Positions 8,888 through 15,747 of a stretch of DNA of 15,747 nt are shown piece by piece (the first letter of the stretch is position 1; each line of letters opens with the position of its first letter). This DNA is from Amoebophrya sp. AT5.2. Its lineage: Eukaryota > Sar > Dinophyceae > Syndiniales > Amoebophryaceae. The notes under the pieces are model-generated. The model worked only from the letters and a program-made list of their open reading frames with translations. It was not told where the DNA came from and searched no databases. Location of the stretch: the NCBI GenBank assembly GCA_005223375.1, contig RXOD01005128.1, positions 1-15,747 of the forward strand, read 5' to 3'. Position numbers and translations under genes: made by a program.

Positions 8888-9979
8888 GTCTCCTCAATTA
8901 TAGCGCGGCTTCTCTTTGATTTATCCTCGGCAAGAGACCCGCCATCAAGTGTTGAGATGCAGACGCGCGAGAACAGATTCAATTGGGGGTGCAAAAATGC
9001 GATCACGCGCTAGTATAAATTCAGCGCTAATCGCGTTACATATCACTTGTTCAGCAAAGTGATGCGGTTCCATTGCGAAGTTGGTTCGGCAGTACGGGGT
9101 AATGCTGCTTGTCAATAGTCCTATCGCAGCGCTGAAGTCGATACACGGCACGATCATACCCGGCACGATCTGCGAAAACAAATCAAAATCAATTCCGATT
9201 GAGCTCTAGCACGCGGTGGAATTTACCGCCACAGCGGCACTCCCACGAACGACACAGCAAGAAGAGAGGTACAGAATCAAAGCGTACTTCCTGAGCTGCC
9301 ACCGCGTGAGATTGAAGCGCCAACTTCAGAGCGCATCACTTTTGTTTTGGTATCGTCCGGCGACGAGGAACCGCGAACCATTCGAAAGTGAGGCGAGGAA
9401 CTCCGATCCTCAGCCTGTCCTCGTCACTGGAGGGACCAATCACACGCACATGCTAAGAGGCAAAGTTGAAATCATGATCCACGAAACGCGCACGATCTTG
9501 AGGAATGCCACGGCTCGCCGACAGAATCAACGATTTGCGACGAGGAGAGATCACTCTTCTAAGCGAACATGACTTGTCGTCTCGGCAGCGGTGCGCAATC
9601 GCTACTCCTTTGCTCGTGCGATAAAGATGTAGTAAGCATCAACATTTTTACACAATGGGAACTAGTGCTGATGGTGGGGTGCTTGCGCAATTTTCCCGAG
9701 GTCAGAGGTGGTATGTCGCATTACGGCATTGATGATGATGATTTACCCTGCTCGGCGCATTCAAGGTTTTTGAAAAAATCTAAGTGATTTTCGGCCCGCA
9801 TTGCAAGCCAAGTATAGAACAATAGCAAGTGCGTCGCTGCAAATTTGACATTGACGCCATGGTACTTGGTCGAAGATGATCGATGAATTACTCGCTTCCA
9901 GTGTAAGGACGGTAACCGCCGGTCCCTGCGTCATGGGTCATTCACAGAATAAGCAATGAAGTGGCCCTCCGGCCCGTCT
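8888..9979. other. Interval with possible unresolved 5' exons
   Basis: About 1.1 kb between the 555-residue hypothetical and the aminotransferase. On the minus strand, 9169-8945 is open after an acceptor-like TTTTCGCAG and reads as protein-like, and the adjacent frame at 9006-8677 continues into the start of the next gene. I cannot join them with normal-sized introns. The plus-strand frame 9216-9572 shows no motif. The rest (9573-9979) shows nothing recognisable. Confidence 0.35.
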
Positions 9980-11359
9980 CTACGCCCCACCATCAGCCTG
10001 TTCCTTGCAAAAATTCACAATTCTTTTGCATGCTTCCTCGAGCTTTTCTTTCGGCGGCGACGTGACGATTCGGAAGAACCCCTCGATCCCGAAGCACTGG
10101 CCCGGTAGCGCGAAAACGCTTTGCTTTGCCAGCAGCTCGCGACAGAACGCCACGTCGTCCGCAGCAGCTCCTCCCTTCGCTCGCGGCAGCTCCACTAACA
10201 CGTACATCGCACCCTCCGGCTTTATCACCCGCAGTCCAGGTGCGTCCGCCAGCACATTGGCTATCACCTTCCCGTTGTCCTCCAGTTGCCGCAGAACATC
10301 CACATAGTACTGCGGCTGCGTCTCCTCCAGCAGGTGCGGGATGGCCGCCTGTTGCAGCGTGGACGGCCCCAGCAGCAGCGTGCTCAAATCCTGCAATCCC
10401 CTCCGCACTTCCGAAAACGCCTCGTTCCGGTCGTGCACCAGCACCCAGCCCATGCGCCACCCCGGAATCATGTACTGCTTCGCCAGTCCGCCGACGGAGA
10501 GAAACGGCACATTCTGCGACACCTCGTTCAGGAGCACGTTGCGCTCTTTTTCGAACGCCATGTTTGCGTAAATCTCGTCTGCGATCAGGGGCAGCTGGTG
10601 CTTCTCCGCGATCCGGCAGATTTCCTCCAGGTGGCCCCGCGAAAACACGTTGCCGCACGGGTTCGACGGCGAGTTGATCAGGATACAGGCCGTTTTCTCG
10701 TCGATCTGCGCCTCCATGTCTTGCAGATCGATTTCCCACTGCCGCGCGGGGTCGAGTCGGTAGTGCTTCGTGTCGATGCCCCGGCTGCTCGCAAGCGTCT
10801 GGTACAGGGGAAAGCCCGGCTTCGGCAGCAGCACGTTGTGCTCGCCCGGGTTCGCGAGCACCTGGATGGCCAGGTCCAGAGCGTGGCTGCAGCCCGACGC
10901 CAAAATCACGTCGTCGGCCGTAAGGGGGAACTTTTTTTTCCCGCCGCCCGGCCCTCTGCCGCTGAACTTCCGCGCAACGGATTCGCGCGCGGCAAGTATG
11001 CCCGTGCTGTGCTGGTAGCCGTTCGATTGCTGCTGCTCCAGCAAAGCACCCATCTCCTTCGCGAGCGACGGCGGCGGGGTGAAATTCCCGAAGTGCGTCG
11101 GATCGCCGATGGACAGCGGAATGACGTCTAGGTCGGGGTTGGGCGCGACCTGGGTGCGCTCGATAAGCTGCCGGATCGGGTTCACGGTTCGGCTGGCAGA
11201 CGCACTCATGGGCACCTTCGCGGCGTAGCTGCGCCAACGGGCCTGCACGGAGCGAGGAGAGCAAAATTGCACTTGAGAGCGGCGCGAGGACTGCGTTGGG
11301 CGCACGCGCACGGACAAGCGCAGCGCGGCGCTGGATCCGCTCGAGGAGAGATGCGCCAT
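9980..11359 (-). CDS. TAT: Tyrosine aminotransferase, probably mitochondrial
   Basis: A single-exon, 459-residue PLP-dependent class I/II aminotransferase that transfers the amino group of tyrosine (or a related aromatic) to 2-oxoglutarate. ATG at 11359 is the first Met; the frame upstream has no other. Residues 1-50 are rich in Arg, Ser and Ala with no acidic residues, as in a mitochondrial presequence. SIGDPTHFGNF (83-93) and GYQHSTG open the enzyme. ASGCSHALDLAI binds cofactor, SPSNPCG (230-236) gives the PLP-contacting Asn233, and ADEIY gives Asp261 and Tyr264. SVGGLAKQYMIPGWRMGW (288-305) carries the Schiff-base Lys294 and Arg302, and FFRIV carries the substrate-carboxylate Arg430. The order and wording of these motifs match tyrosine aminotransferases more closely than aspartate or alanine types. 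A second Met at residue 51 could give a cytosolic form. No intron is needed. Confidence 0.93.
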   Translation of the reverse strand: MAHLSSSGSSAALRLSVRVRPTQSSRRSQVQFCSPRSVQARWRSYAAKVPMSASASRTVNPIRQLIERTQVAPNPDLDVIPLSIGDPTHFGNFTPPPSLAKEMGALLEQQQSNGYQHSTGILAARESVARKFSGRGPGGGKKKFPLTADDVILASGCSHALDLAIQVLANPGEHNVLLPKPGFPLYQTLASSRGIDTKHYRLDPARQWEIDLQDMEAQIDEKTACILINSPSNPCGNVFSRGHLEEICRIAEKHQLPLIADEIYANMAFEKERNVLLNEVSQNVPFLSVGGLAKQYMIPGWRMGWVLVHDRNEAFSEVRRGLQDLSTLLLGPSTLQQAAIPHLLEETQPQYYVDVLRQLEDNGKVIANVLADAPGLRVIKPEGAMYVLVELPRAKGGAAADDVAFCRELLAKQSVFALPGQCFGIEGFFRIVTSPPKEKLEEACKRIVNFCKEQADGGA

Positions 11360-11883
11360 CGTCGATATGGAGGCTATGTTTTTACACCTACAGCTTGCCA
11401 AATGGTGTGTGCCGATTTGGATTTGGAGTTGGTTTTTCCTACTTAATCCTCAAGGTGCTTCTCTCGATCTCCCTCAACTCTTCTTGCTTCCTTCGTTTTG
11501 ACCACCGAGATCGATCCTCACTTACTGCTTTAGTCACCCCTCCTCAACAAGAGACGCCGACCACGCGCCGTAAGCGGGGTACTAGATTAGTATTGCGTTT
11601 TGATACAATCGTCATCATCAGGAGCACGTCCGAGGCTGGATTCTACCTTCACGTCTTTGTGAAAAACATAAGCCACTGTTTCCTTTACAAAGGTCATAAG
11701 AACTACAGGCGTCACTGTGCAAAAAAAACAACTGTCCATCATCCGCACATTGCCAGCCACGTCATTCACCACAACCTCCACTCGACACCTTCATTGTGCC
11801 CTTGCACTACACATACACTCCCCGACTGGTATAAGCACATTTACATCTCCAAGAACCGCTTCCACACCGACCTTCTCGTTGTG
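11360..11883. other. Intergenic interval between aminotransferase and ABC transporter
   Basis: About 520 bases, less GC-rich than the flanking genes. It holds only motif-free short frames on either strand. It should contain the aminotransferase leader and the transporter's 3' untranslated region. No polyadenylation or promoter signal was recognised. Confidence 0.45.
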
Positions 11884-14334
11884 TCAGGCGTGCTGTAGAA
11901 GTTTCGACGCTTCAGCATAGGAGTTCACGAGTTGCGGGATGCCACCGTCGCCGAGCACCAGGAAGCGCGTGCACCGTCGCAGCACCTCGTCCGAGTGCGA
12001 CACGACCACCATCGCCACCATTGGGTTTGCGAAAGCGCTCTTAAACAGCCTCTCTGCGACCAGTTTCTCGGTTGGAGCATCCAACTGCGACGTCACCTCG
12101 TCCAGGATGTAGAGCGCCGGTCGGTTCTCCATGCCGTATACGGCTCTCGCGAGGGAAAGGCGTTGCTGCTCGCCGCCGCTCAGGCCGCGGACGGACGACT
12201 CCAGGGTGCGCGTCGGGAGTCTGTTGGCGGAGGGTGGGTCCTCGGCTGCGGCTTCGCACACGAAACGGTCGCTGGTGGAAAGCTCGAGTGCTCTCTTGAC
12301 CACGGTAGAAGAAGACGTCGCATCTAGGCTGTCAGGAAGCGCCGAGAAGGTGACGTTTTTCCGCACGGTGTCGCCGATGAGCGCGGAGTTTTGCGGCATA
12401 TAACGGAGTTGCGGCAGCGCGCCGTTCACCGCGGGAAAGACAACCGTGCCTGTCGTCGGTCGCCGCTCGCCCAAGATGAAGTCGATCAGGCTGGATTTCC
12501 CCGCGCCCGACCGCCCGCACAGTCCCAGGACTTCGCCGCGCTTCAACTCGAGTTTCACGGGCGCGCGAAAGAGCCACACTCCAGGGTCGATCTCGGCGTT
12601 TATGTTCAACAGCTCCATCAGGGGGGGTGCAGGAGCAGTGCCGCCGCCAGCTGACAAATCGCCCTCCGGCGGGCTTTTCGCAATGGCGAGAATGCGGTGC
12701 TTGTGGTGCGCGCCGCCAGATCCGCTCGCGGATTCGGCCTCGAACCCAGCTGCGCGTGGCGTGGGCGAAGCTGAGAGCTCGTCCAGCGAGGTGGAGTCCG
12801 CAGAAATGATGTGCACAGCGATGTCGGCCGGCAACGGAATTCCATTTTCCGCTTTTCCAGCACCTTCGTTTGTGGCTTTATATTCATCCCCCAGTTCCAA
12901 TGCTCCAATCGTTCCCACGGCGCCGTCACCCCGTTTACCTCCTCCTCCCTCTAACACGAATGCCAATCGCGCGGCCGCTTGCCCCGCGCGGCGGAAGTCG
13001 TCGCCGATGCCCAGTAGCCCGTAGAACCCAAGCGCGGCCATGCTCGTGCTCAGCAAAAACTGCACCAGCTGGCCCGAGGTGATCTTCGCGCGCTTCACGA
13101 GCAGGGCTCCTCCGGCGGAGAGCCCCAGCAAACCAAGCTTCATCAGTAAATCGATCATCCCCATGAGTTTCGCCTGCCGTTTCCCCCGCGCCCGCTCACT
13201 GTCCCCGAACGCCTCTAAGAGCGCTGCAAACGCTCGCGCTTCTGTCTCCGTCTGTCCAAAACACCGCACCACGGCGGCGCCCTGAATTCGAGCGAAGGCG
13301 TGCTCCTTCAATTCCGTCTCTTGCAGTACTTTACTGGAAGTGCTATTCGAGGTCGTGGTCGTATTCGTCGGCACCCCCGAGGCTATTTGCTGCTTCTGGC
13401 CGTCCGCCACGCCCGTTTTCTGTCTCTGCTGTGTTTCTTTTGGTTGTGGCGCACTAACACTACTAGGTGTTTTGTTTCTCCGCGCCAGTGCGTATCCCGC
13501 GGCGAAGAAGAGCGGAAAGCCCCACGAGGCCAAAGTGCAACAGTTGTAGAACGCCACGCACGTACCGCCAACTAAAGACGACGTGTACCGAAGAGCGTTA
13601 GCCGCTTTGCTGGTGAAGCAATCTACCAGTGTATCCACATCGTCGTACAGAAGCTGAAGTTGGTAAACGACCGTGTCCCCATCCTGGTCCGCTTTGATTT
13701 TTGCGCTCACCCCCTCCATTCGATTCTGGTCTTCCCCCTTGCGCTGCGAGCGTGCACTTGGTGACGCCACTTCTGCCGAGACGTCCCGAAGCGAGAGCCG
13801 CTGCTCCGCCGCACGCGCGTGTGGCGGACGACGCAGAAGATCTGCGAATACGGATGCCCGCAGCCGCGTCTCGAACAAGATTCGCACTTCCTGCAGGCAA
13901 TAGGTCCGCAGAAACGAGGAAATCGAACCGACCACGAAGAACGCGCCCCACTTCTGCACGCAGCCGGGTACGACACCGTTTCCGGAATTTGAACTTGTCC
14001 TGGACAAGGAATCCCCACTTGACGTTAGTGGGGACACGCTGTGCTGCGAGGTAGATATTTGGTCGATCACCTGCCGGAACGCTGCGCTGCTCTTGAAATT
14101 CACGTAGGAGGTGCAAAGCAGGCTGCCAAGCCCGACGCCGAGCAGGGCGCAACAGGAAAGCGCACTCCGGTCCGAAGCAGGCCTCTTGGACGGCGAGCTT
14201 CGAGTTTTACCGCCATCTTGACCCGGAGTCACCGTATCGCATGGTAGCGCGCCCACGTCCGCGTATGCAGTTCCGCCGTTGCGTCCGCAACCGAGGCAGA
14301 GCAAATACAGCCCACCCAAGTTTGCGTCCCACAT
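11884..14334 (-). CDS. ABCB-type ABC half-transporter (one TMD, one NBD)
   Basis: A single-exon, 816-residue exporter subunit that would pump substrate by ATP hydrolysis as a dimer. The membrane domain has hydrophobic segments near 60-77, 129-146, 251-266, 268-284, 392-413 and 420-443. ABCB-like coupling sequences include EVRILFETRLRASVFADLL (149-167) and ARIQGAAVVRCFGQTETEA (348-366). The nucleotide-binding domain has Walker A GRSGAGKS (607-614), Q-loop MPQN (646-649), signature LSGGEQQ (718-724), Walker B LYILDE (741-746) and H-loop His780, so it looks catalytically complete. Low-complexity inserts, rich in Ser, Thr, Gln and Gly, lie at about 95-125, 180-220 and 287-338, and a linker of over 100 residues (about 462-570) separates the domains. 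No targeting peptide is obvious. Substrate and membrane are unknown. Confidence 0.9.
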   Translation of the reverse strand: MWDANLGGLYLLCLGCGRNGGTAYADVGALPCDTVTPGQDGGKTRSSPSKRPASDRSALSCCALLGVGLGSLLCTSYVNFKSSAAFRQVIDQISTSQHSVSPLTSSGDSLSRTSSNSGNGVVPGCVQKWGAFFVVGSISSFLRTYCLQEVRILFETRLRASVFADLLRRPPHARAAEQRLSLRDVSAEVASPSARSQRKGEDQNRMEGVSAKIKADQDGDTVVYQLQLLYDDVDTLVDCFTSKAANALRYTSSLVGGTCVAFYNCCTLASWGFPLFFAAGYALARRNKTPSSVSAPQPKETQQRQKTGVADGQKQQIASGVPTNTTTTSNSTSSKVLQETELKEHAFARIQGAAVVRCFGQTETEARAFAALLEAFGDSERARGKRQAKLMGMIDLLMKLGLLGLSAGGALLVKRAKITSGQLVQFLLSTSMAALGFYGLLGIGDDFRRAGQAAARLAFVLEGGGGKRGDGAVGTIGALELGDEYKATNEGAGKAENGIPLPADIAVHIISADSTSLDELSASPTPRAAGFEAESASGSGGAHHKHRILAIAKSPPEGDLSAGGGTAPAPPLMELLNINAEIDPGVWLFRAPVKLELKRGEVLGLCGRSGAGKSSLIDFILGERRPTTGTVVFPAVNGALPQLRYMPQNSALIGDTVRKNVTFSALPDSLDATSSSTVVKRALELSTSDRFVCEAAAEDPPSANRLPTRTLESSVRGLSGGEQQRLSLARAVYGMENRPALYILDEVTSQLDAPTEKLVAERLFKSAFANPMVAMVVVSHSDEVLRRCTRFLVLGDGGIPQLVNSYAEASKLLQHA

Positions 14335-15178
14335 GGTTTGCGATTATAGGTTCTGGTTGCTGCCAAATCAAAATGTGGGCTACTTCGTGTTGTCTTCTGC
14401 TATCCGTCGGAAAATCTCCGAATGTCGTACAGAATGGAAGAGCTGGCGAAAGCTTCAGCTTAATGAAATGCAAGTGTAATGCAAGTGTACCCACTTTTTT
14501 GCTCCTGGGCGCGCCGCCAAGAATGCACTCATTCAGTCTCGTTTTTTTTTTTTTTTTTGTTTGTCGATACTGCTCACATGTGACACTTTCGCGTTGGCTT
14601 CAACTTAATATCCAACCGTCGGGCGTGATATCTTTTTTCAAGGAGGATGCGACTCATTGTTCAAAATAGCGACCATGTTTTTTCCAGCCGGGCCGTCTTC
14701 AGTGTCTTGTCCTCGCACAGGCTAATGCTTCATTGCGTATCTCTGCGTTGCCTTGTTCAGAAACGTCGTTGTGGGTAATTGCTACGGAACCTTGATCTTC
14801 GGCTAATTGATGCAGTATCGATGTACTTGACGGTCGATCTTCACTTCTTTCCAACGCGAAATAGCTGACTACTAGGGCAAATGTACATAATGTATTCACT
14901 GACTTTTTTAAGTTGACTTCCACTTGTTGTACTTTTAGAGATATTTACGACGCGCACGGCCACTGTTTACGCGTCCTTCGTCGCGTCCATCGCTCCGAAC
15001 TGTGGCATCGCTCCAAAAGCTGACGGCGATGAGAACCTGGATCGTTTGTTTGTATTTAAATTTTTCAGTCTGCGTGTGCGTCTTTTTCTTCTAAACAGAC
15101 CATGCTACCGATCTAGCATGCAAAACAATATTTTTGATCACTTAGAGGTAGTTTGGTAAAACTTTTTATCACGTGCAT
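14335..15178. other. Intergenic interval upstream of the ABC transporter
   Basis: About 840 bases of lower GC content. It has a 17-base T run at 14542-14558 on the plus strand. A minus-strand frame at 14699-14923 is mildly protein-like (a short hydrophobic stretch TFALVVSYFAL) but has no ATG and no recognisable domain. I see no other gene or RNA. Confidence 0.4.
14542..14558. repeat. T17 homopolymer
   Basis: Seventeen T in a row on the plus strand (A17 on the coding strand of the neighbours), upstream of the ABC transporter. It could be a simple slippage tract or the A-tail remnant of a retroposed copy; no target-site duplication was identified. Confidence 0.6.
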
Positions 15179-15646
15179 TTACCCCGGCAACGTCGATCCG
15201 CTCGCTGCAAAATTGTTCGCCCCCTGAAGCGACGGCATTGTCATACTCGTCGGTGCTGTTGTGCCACCCGAATTGAACATCATGTTTGGCATCGACGTGT
15301 TCGCCGTCGGGCCGCCAAACGAGGCTCCGAGGCTGCCTCCGCCCACCCCTGCCCCGCCGCCGAAATTGGCAGTCCCCCCCGCGGCGCCACCGAACATGCC
15401 GGCCATACCCATTCCACCGCCCCCGCCGATCGGTGCTGCTCCCTGTCCGGCCATTCCCATTCCACCAAACGCAAAGCCGCCTCCACCGCTCTGTCCACCA
15501 CCCAGCAGCATGTTCATTGGCATACCGCCGCCAACCATCTTGTTCACGGCCAAACCGGAGGGCATGGGCATCATGGGCATTTTGTTCGCTGCAAGCGGCA
15601 GCGGGCTGGCCAAAAGTTGAGGCCAGAAGCTCCTTGTTCTAATCAC
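15179..15646 (-). CDS. Gly/Met-rich protein, C-terminal exon (5' partial)
   Basis: Terminal exon of about 150 codons ending in a stop at 15179. The composition is low-complexity: Met-Pro clusters (MPMMPMPSG) followed by Gly-rich stretches with repeated FGG (FGGMG, FGGAAGG, FGGGAG, FGGPT), then a Ser/Thr/Asn/Met-rich tail. No start codon fits a true N-terminus, and acceptor-like AGs lie at the 5' end (GTGATTAG, TTTTGGCCAG), so upstream exons lie beyond the right edge. FG-containing tails occur in nucleoporins, endocytic adaptors and RNA-binding proteins, and nothing here chooses among them. The opposite strand is also open as a Pro-rich frame, but strand agreement with all neighbours and the natural stop favour the minus strand. 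Confidence 0.45.
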   Translation of the reverse strand: MIRTRSFWPQLLASPLPLAANKMPMMPMPSGLAVNKMVGGGMPMNMLLGGGQSGGGGFAFGGMGMAGQGAAPIGGGGGMGMAGMFGGAAGGTANFGGGAGVGGGSLGASFGGPTANTSMPNMMFNSGGTTAPTSMTMPSLQGANNFAASGSTLPG

Positions 15647-15747
15647 GCGAAAATGCGTCCTCTGAAATACCAGGCGCGTACGCAGACGTCGTTGGTGCCC
15701 CGACCCCCCTTAAGACGACCCGTGCCCCGAAAAGGAGCCACACAAGG

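Noticed and set aside
10286..11131. Plus-strand open frame of 281 codons
   Set aside because: It is antisense to the tyrosine aminotransferase, whose catalytic residues are all intact on the minus strand; the translation is Arg/Val/Leu-rich shadow sequence.
9993..11264. Second minus-strand frame of 423 codons within the aminotransferase
   Set aside because: It is a GC-driven shadow frame rich in Ala, Gly and Arg with no motif; it overlaps the real enzyme completely.
12446..13024. Plus-strand Pro/Ser-rich frame
   Set aside because: It is antisense to the ABC transporter's linker and Walker A region; composition is explained by the complementary low-complexity codons.
1..15747. tRNA, rRNA, CRISPR, transposase and spliced-leader sequences
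   Set aside because: I looked for tRNA B-box-like sequence, spaced direct repeats, transposase motifs and leader-like GGCTCAAG and saw no credible example; a covariance-model scan would be decisive.

Overview
The window looks like nuclear DNA from a protist, most probably a dinoflagellate or a close relative such as a syndinian; a haptophyte is a weaker alternative. This is inferred from four things: spliceosomal introns with GT...AG ends that can be placed by protein-domain continuity, a Cys/Trp-rich repeat (C-W-x8-C-C) of a kind I recall from dinoflagellate and haptophyte protein models, moderately GC-rich exons, and every supported gene lying on the minus strand. No rRNA, tRNA, CRISPR array, transposase or spliced-leader sequence was recognised by eye.

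Layout, left to right (all genes on the minus strand). 112-2639: five exons of a MidA/NDUFAF7-type SAM-dependent methyltransferase. It is preceded by a Thr-rich linker and four exact C-W-x8-C-C units, and its 3' end runs off the left edge. 3630-4855: a three-exon, membrane-anchored class I methyltransferase with a proline-rich stalk. 5353-6596: a two-exon multi-pass membrane protein of unknown function. 7220-8887: a long open frame of unknown function whose 5' end is unclear, because a second protein-like frame overlaps it. 9980-11359: an intronless tyrosine aminotransferase with a mitochondrial-type presequence. 11884-14334: an intronless ABCB-type half-transporter. 15179 to about 15646: the last exon of a Gly/Met-rich protein whose start lies beyond the right edge.

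Nothing ties the genes into one pathway. The two methyltransferases at the left belong to different families and are separated by about 1 kb, so a functional link is only a possibility. The aminotransferase and ABC transporter look like ordinary housekeeping or organelle genes.

Two observations stand out. The first is the four-fold CWx8CC array fused to a MidA-type methyltransferase; its second unit is completed only when an intron is removed, which confirms both the repeat and the splice site. The second is the set of 5' splice sites: most inferred introns begin GTAC, and three begin GTACTYAC. These lack the usual GTRAGT consensus, but their reverse complement is a perfect one.
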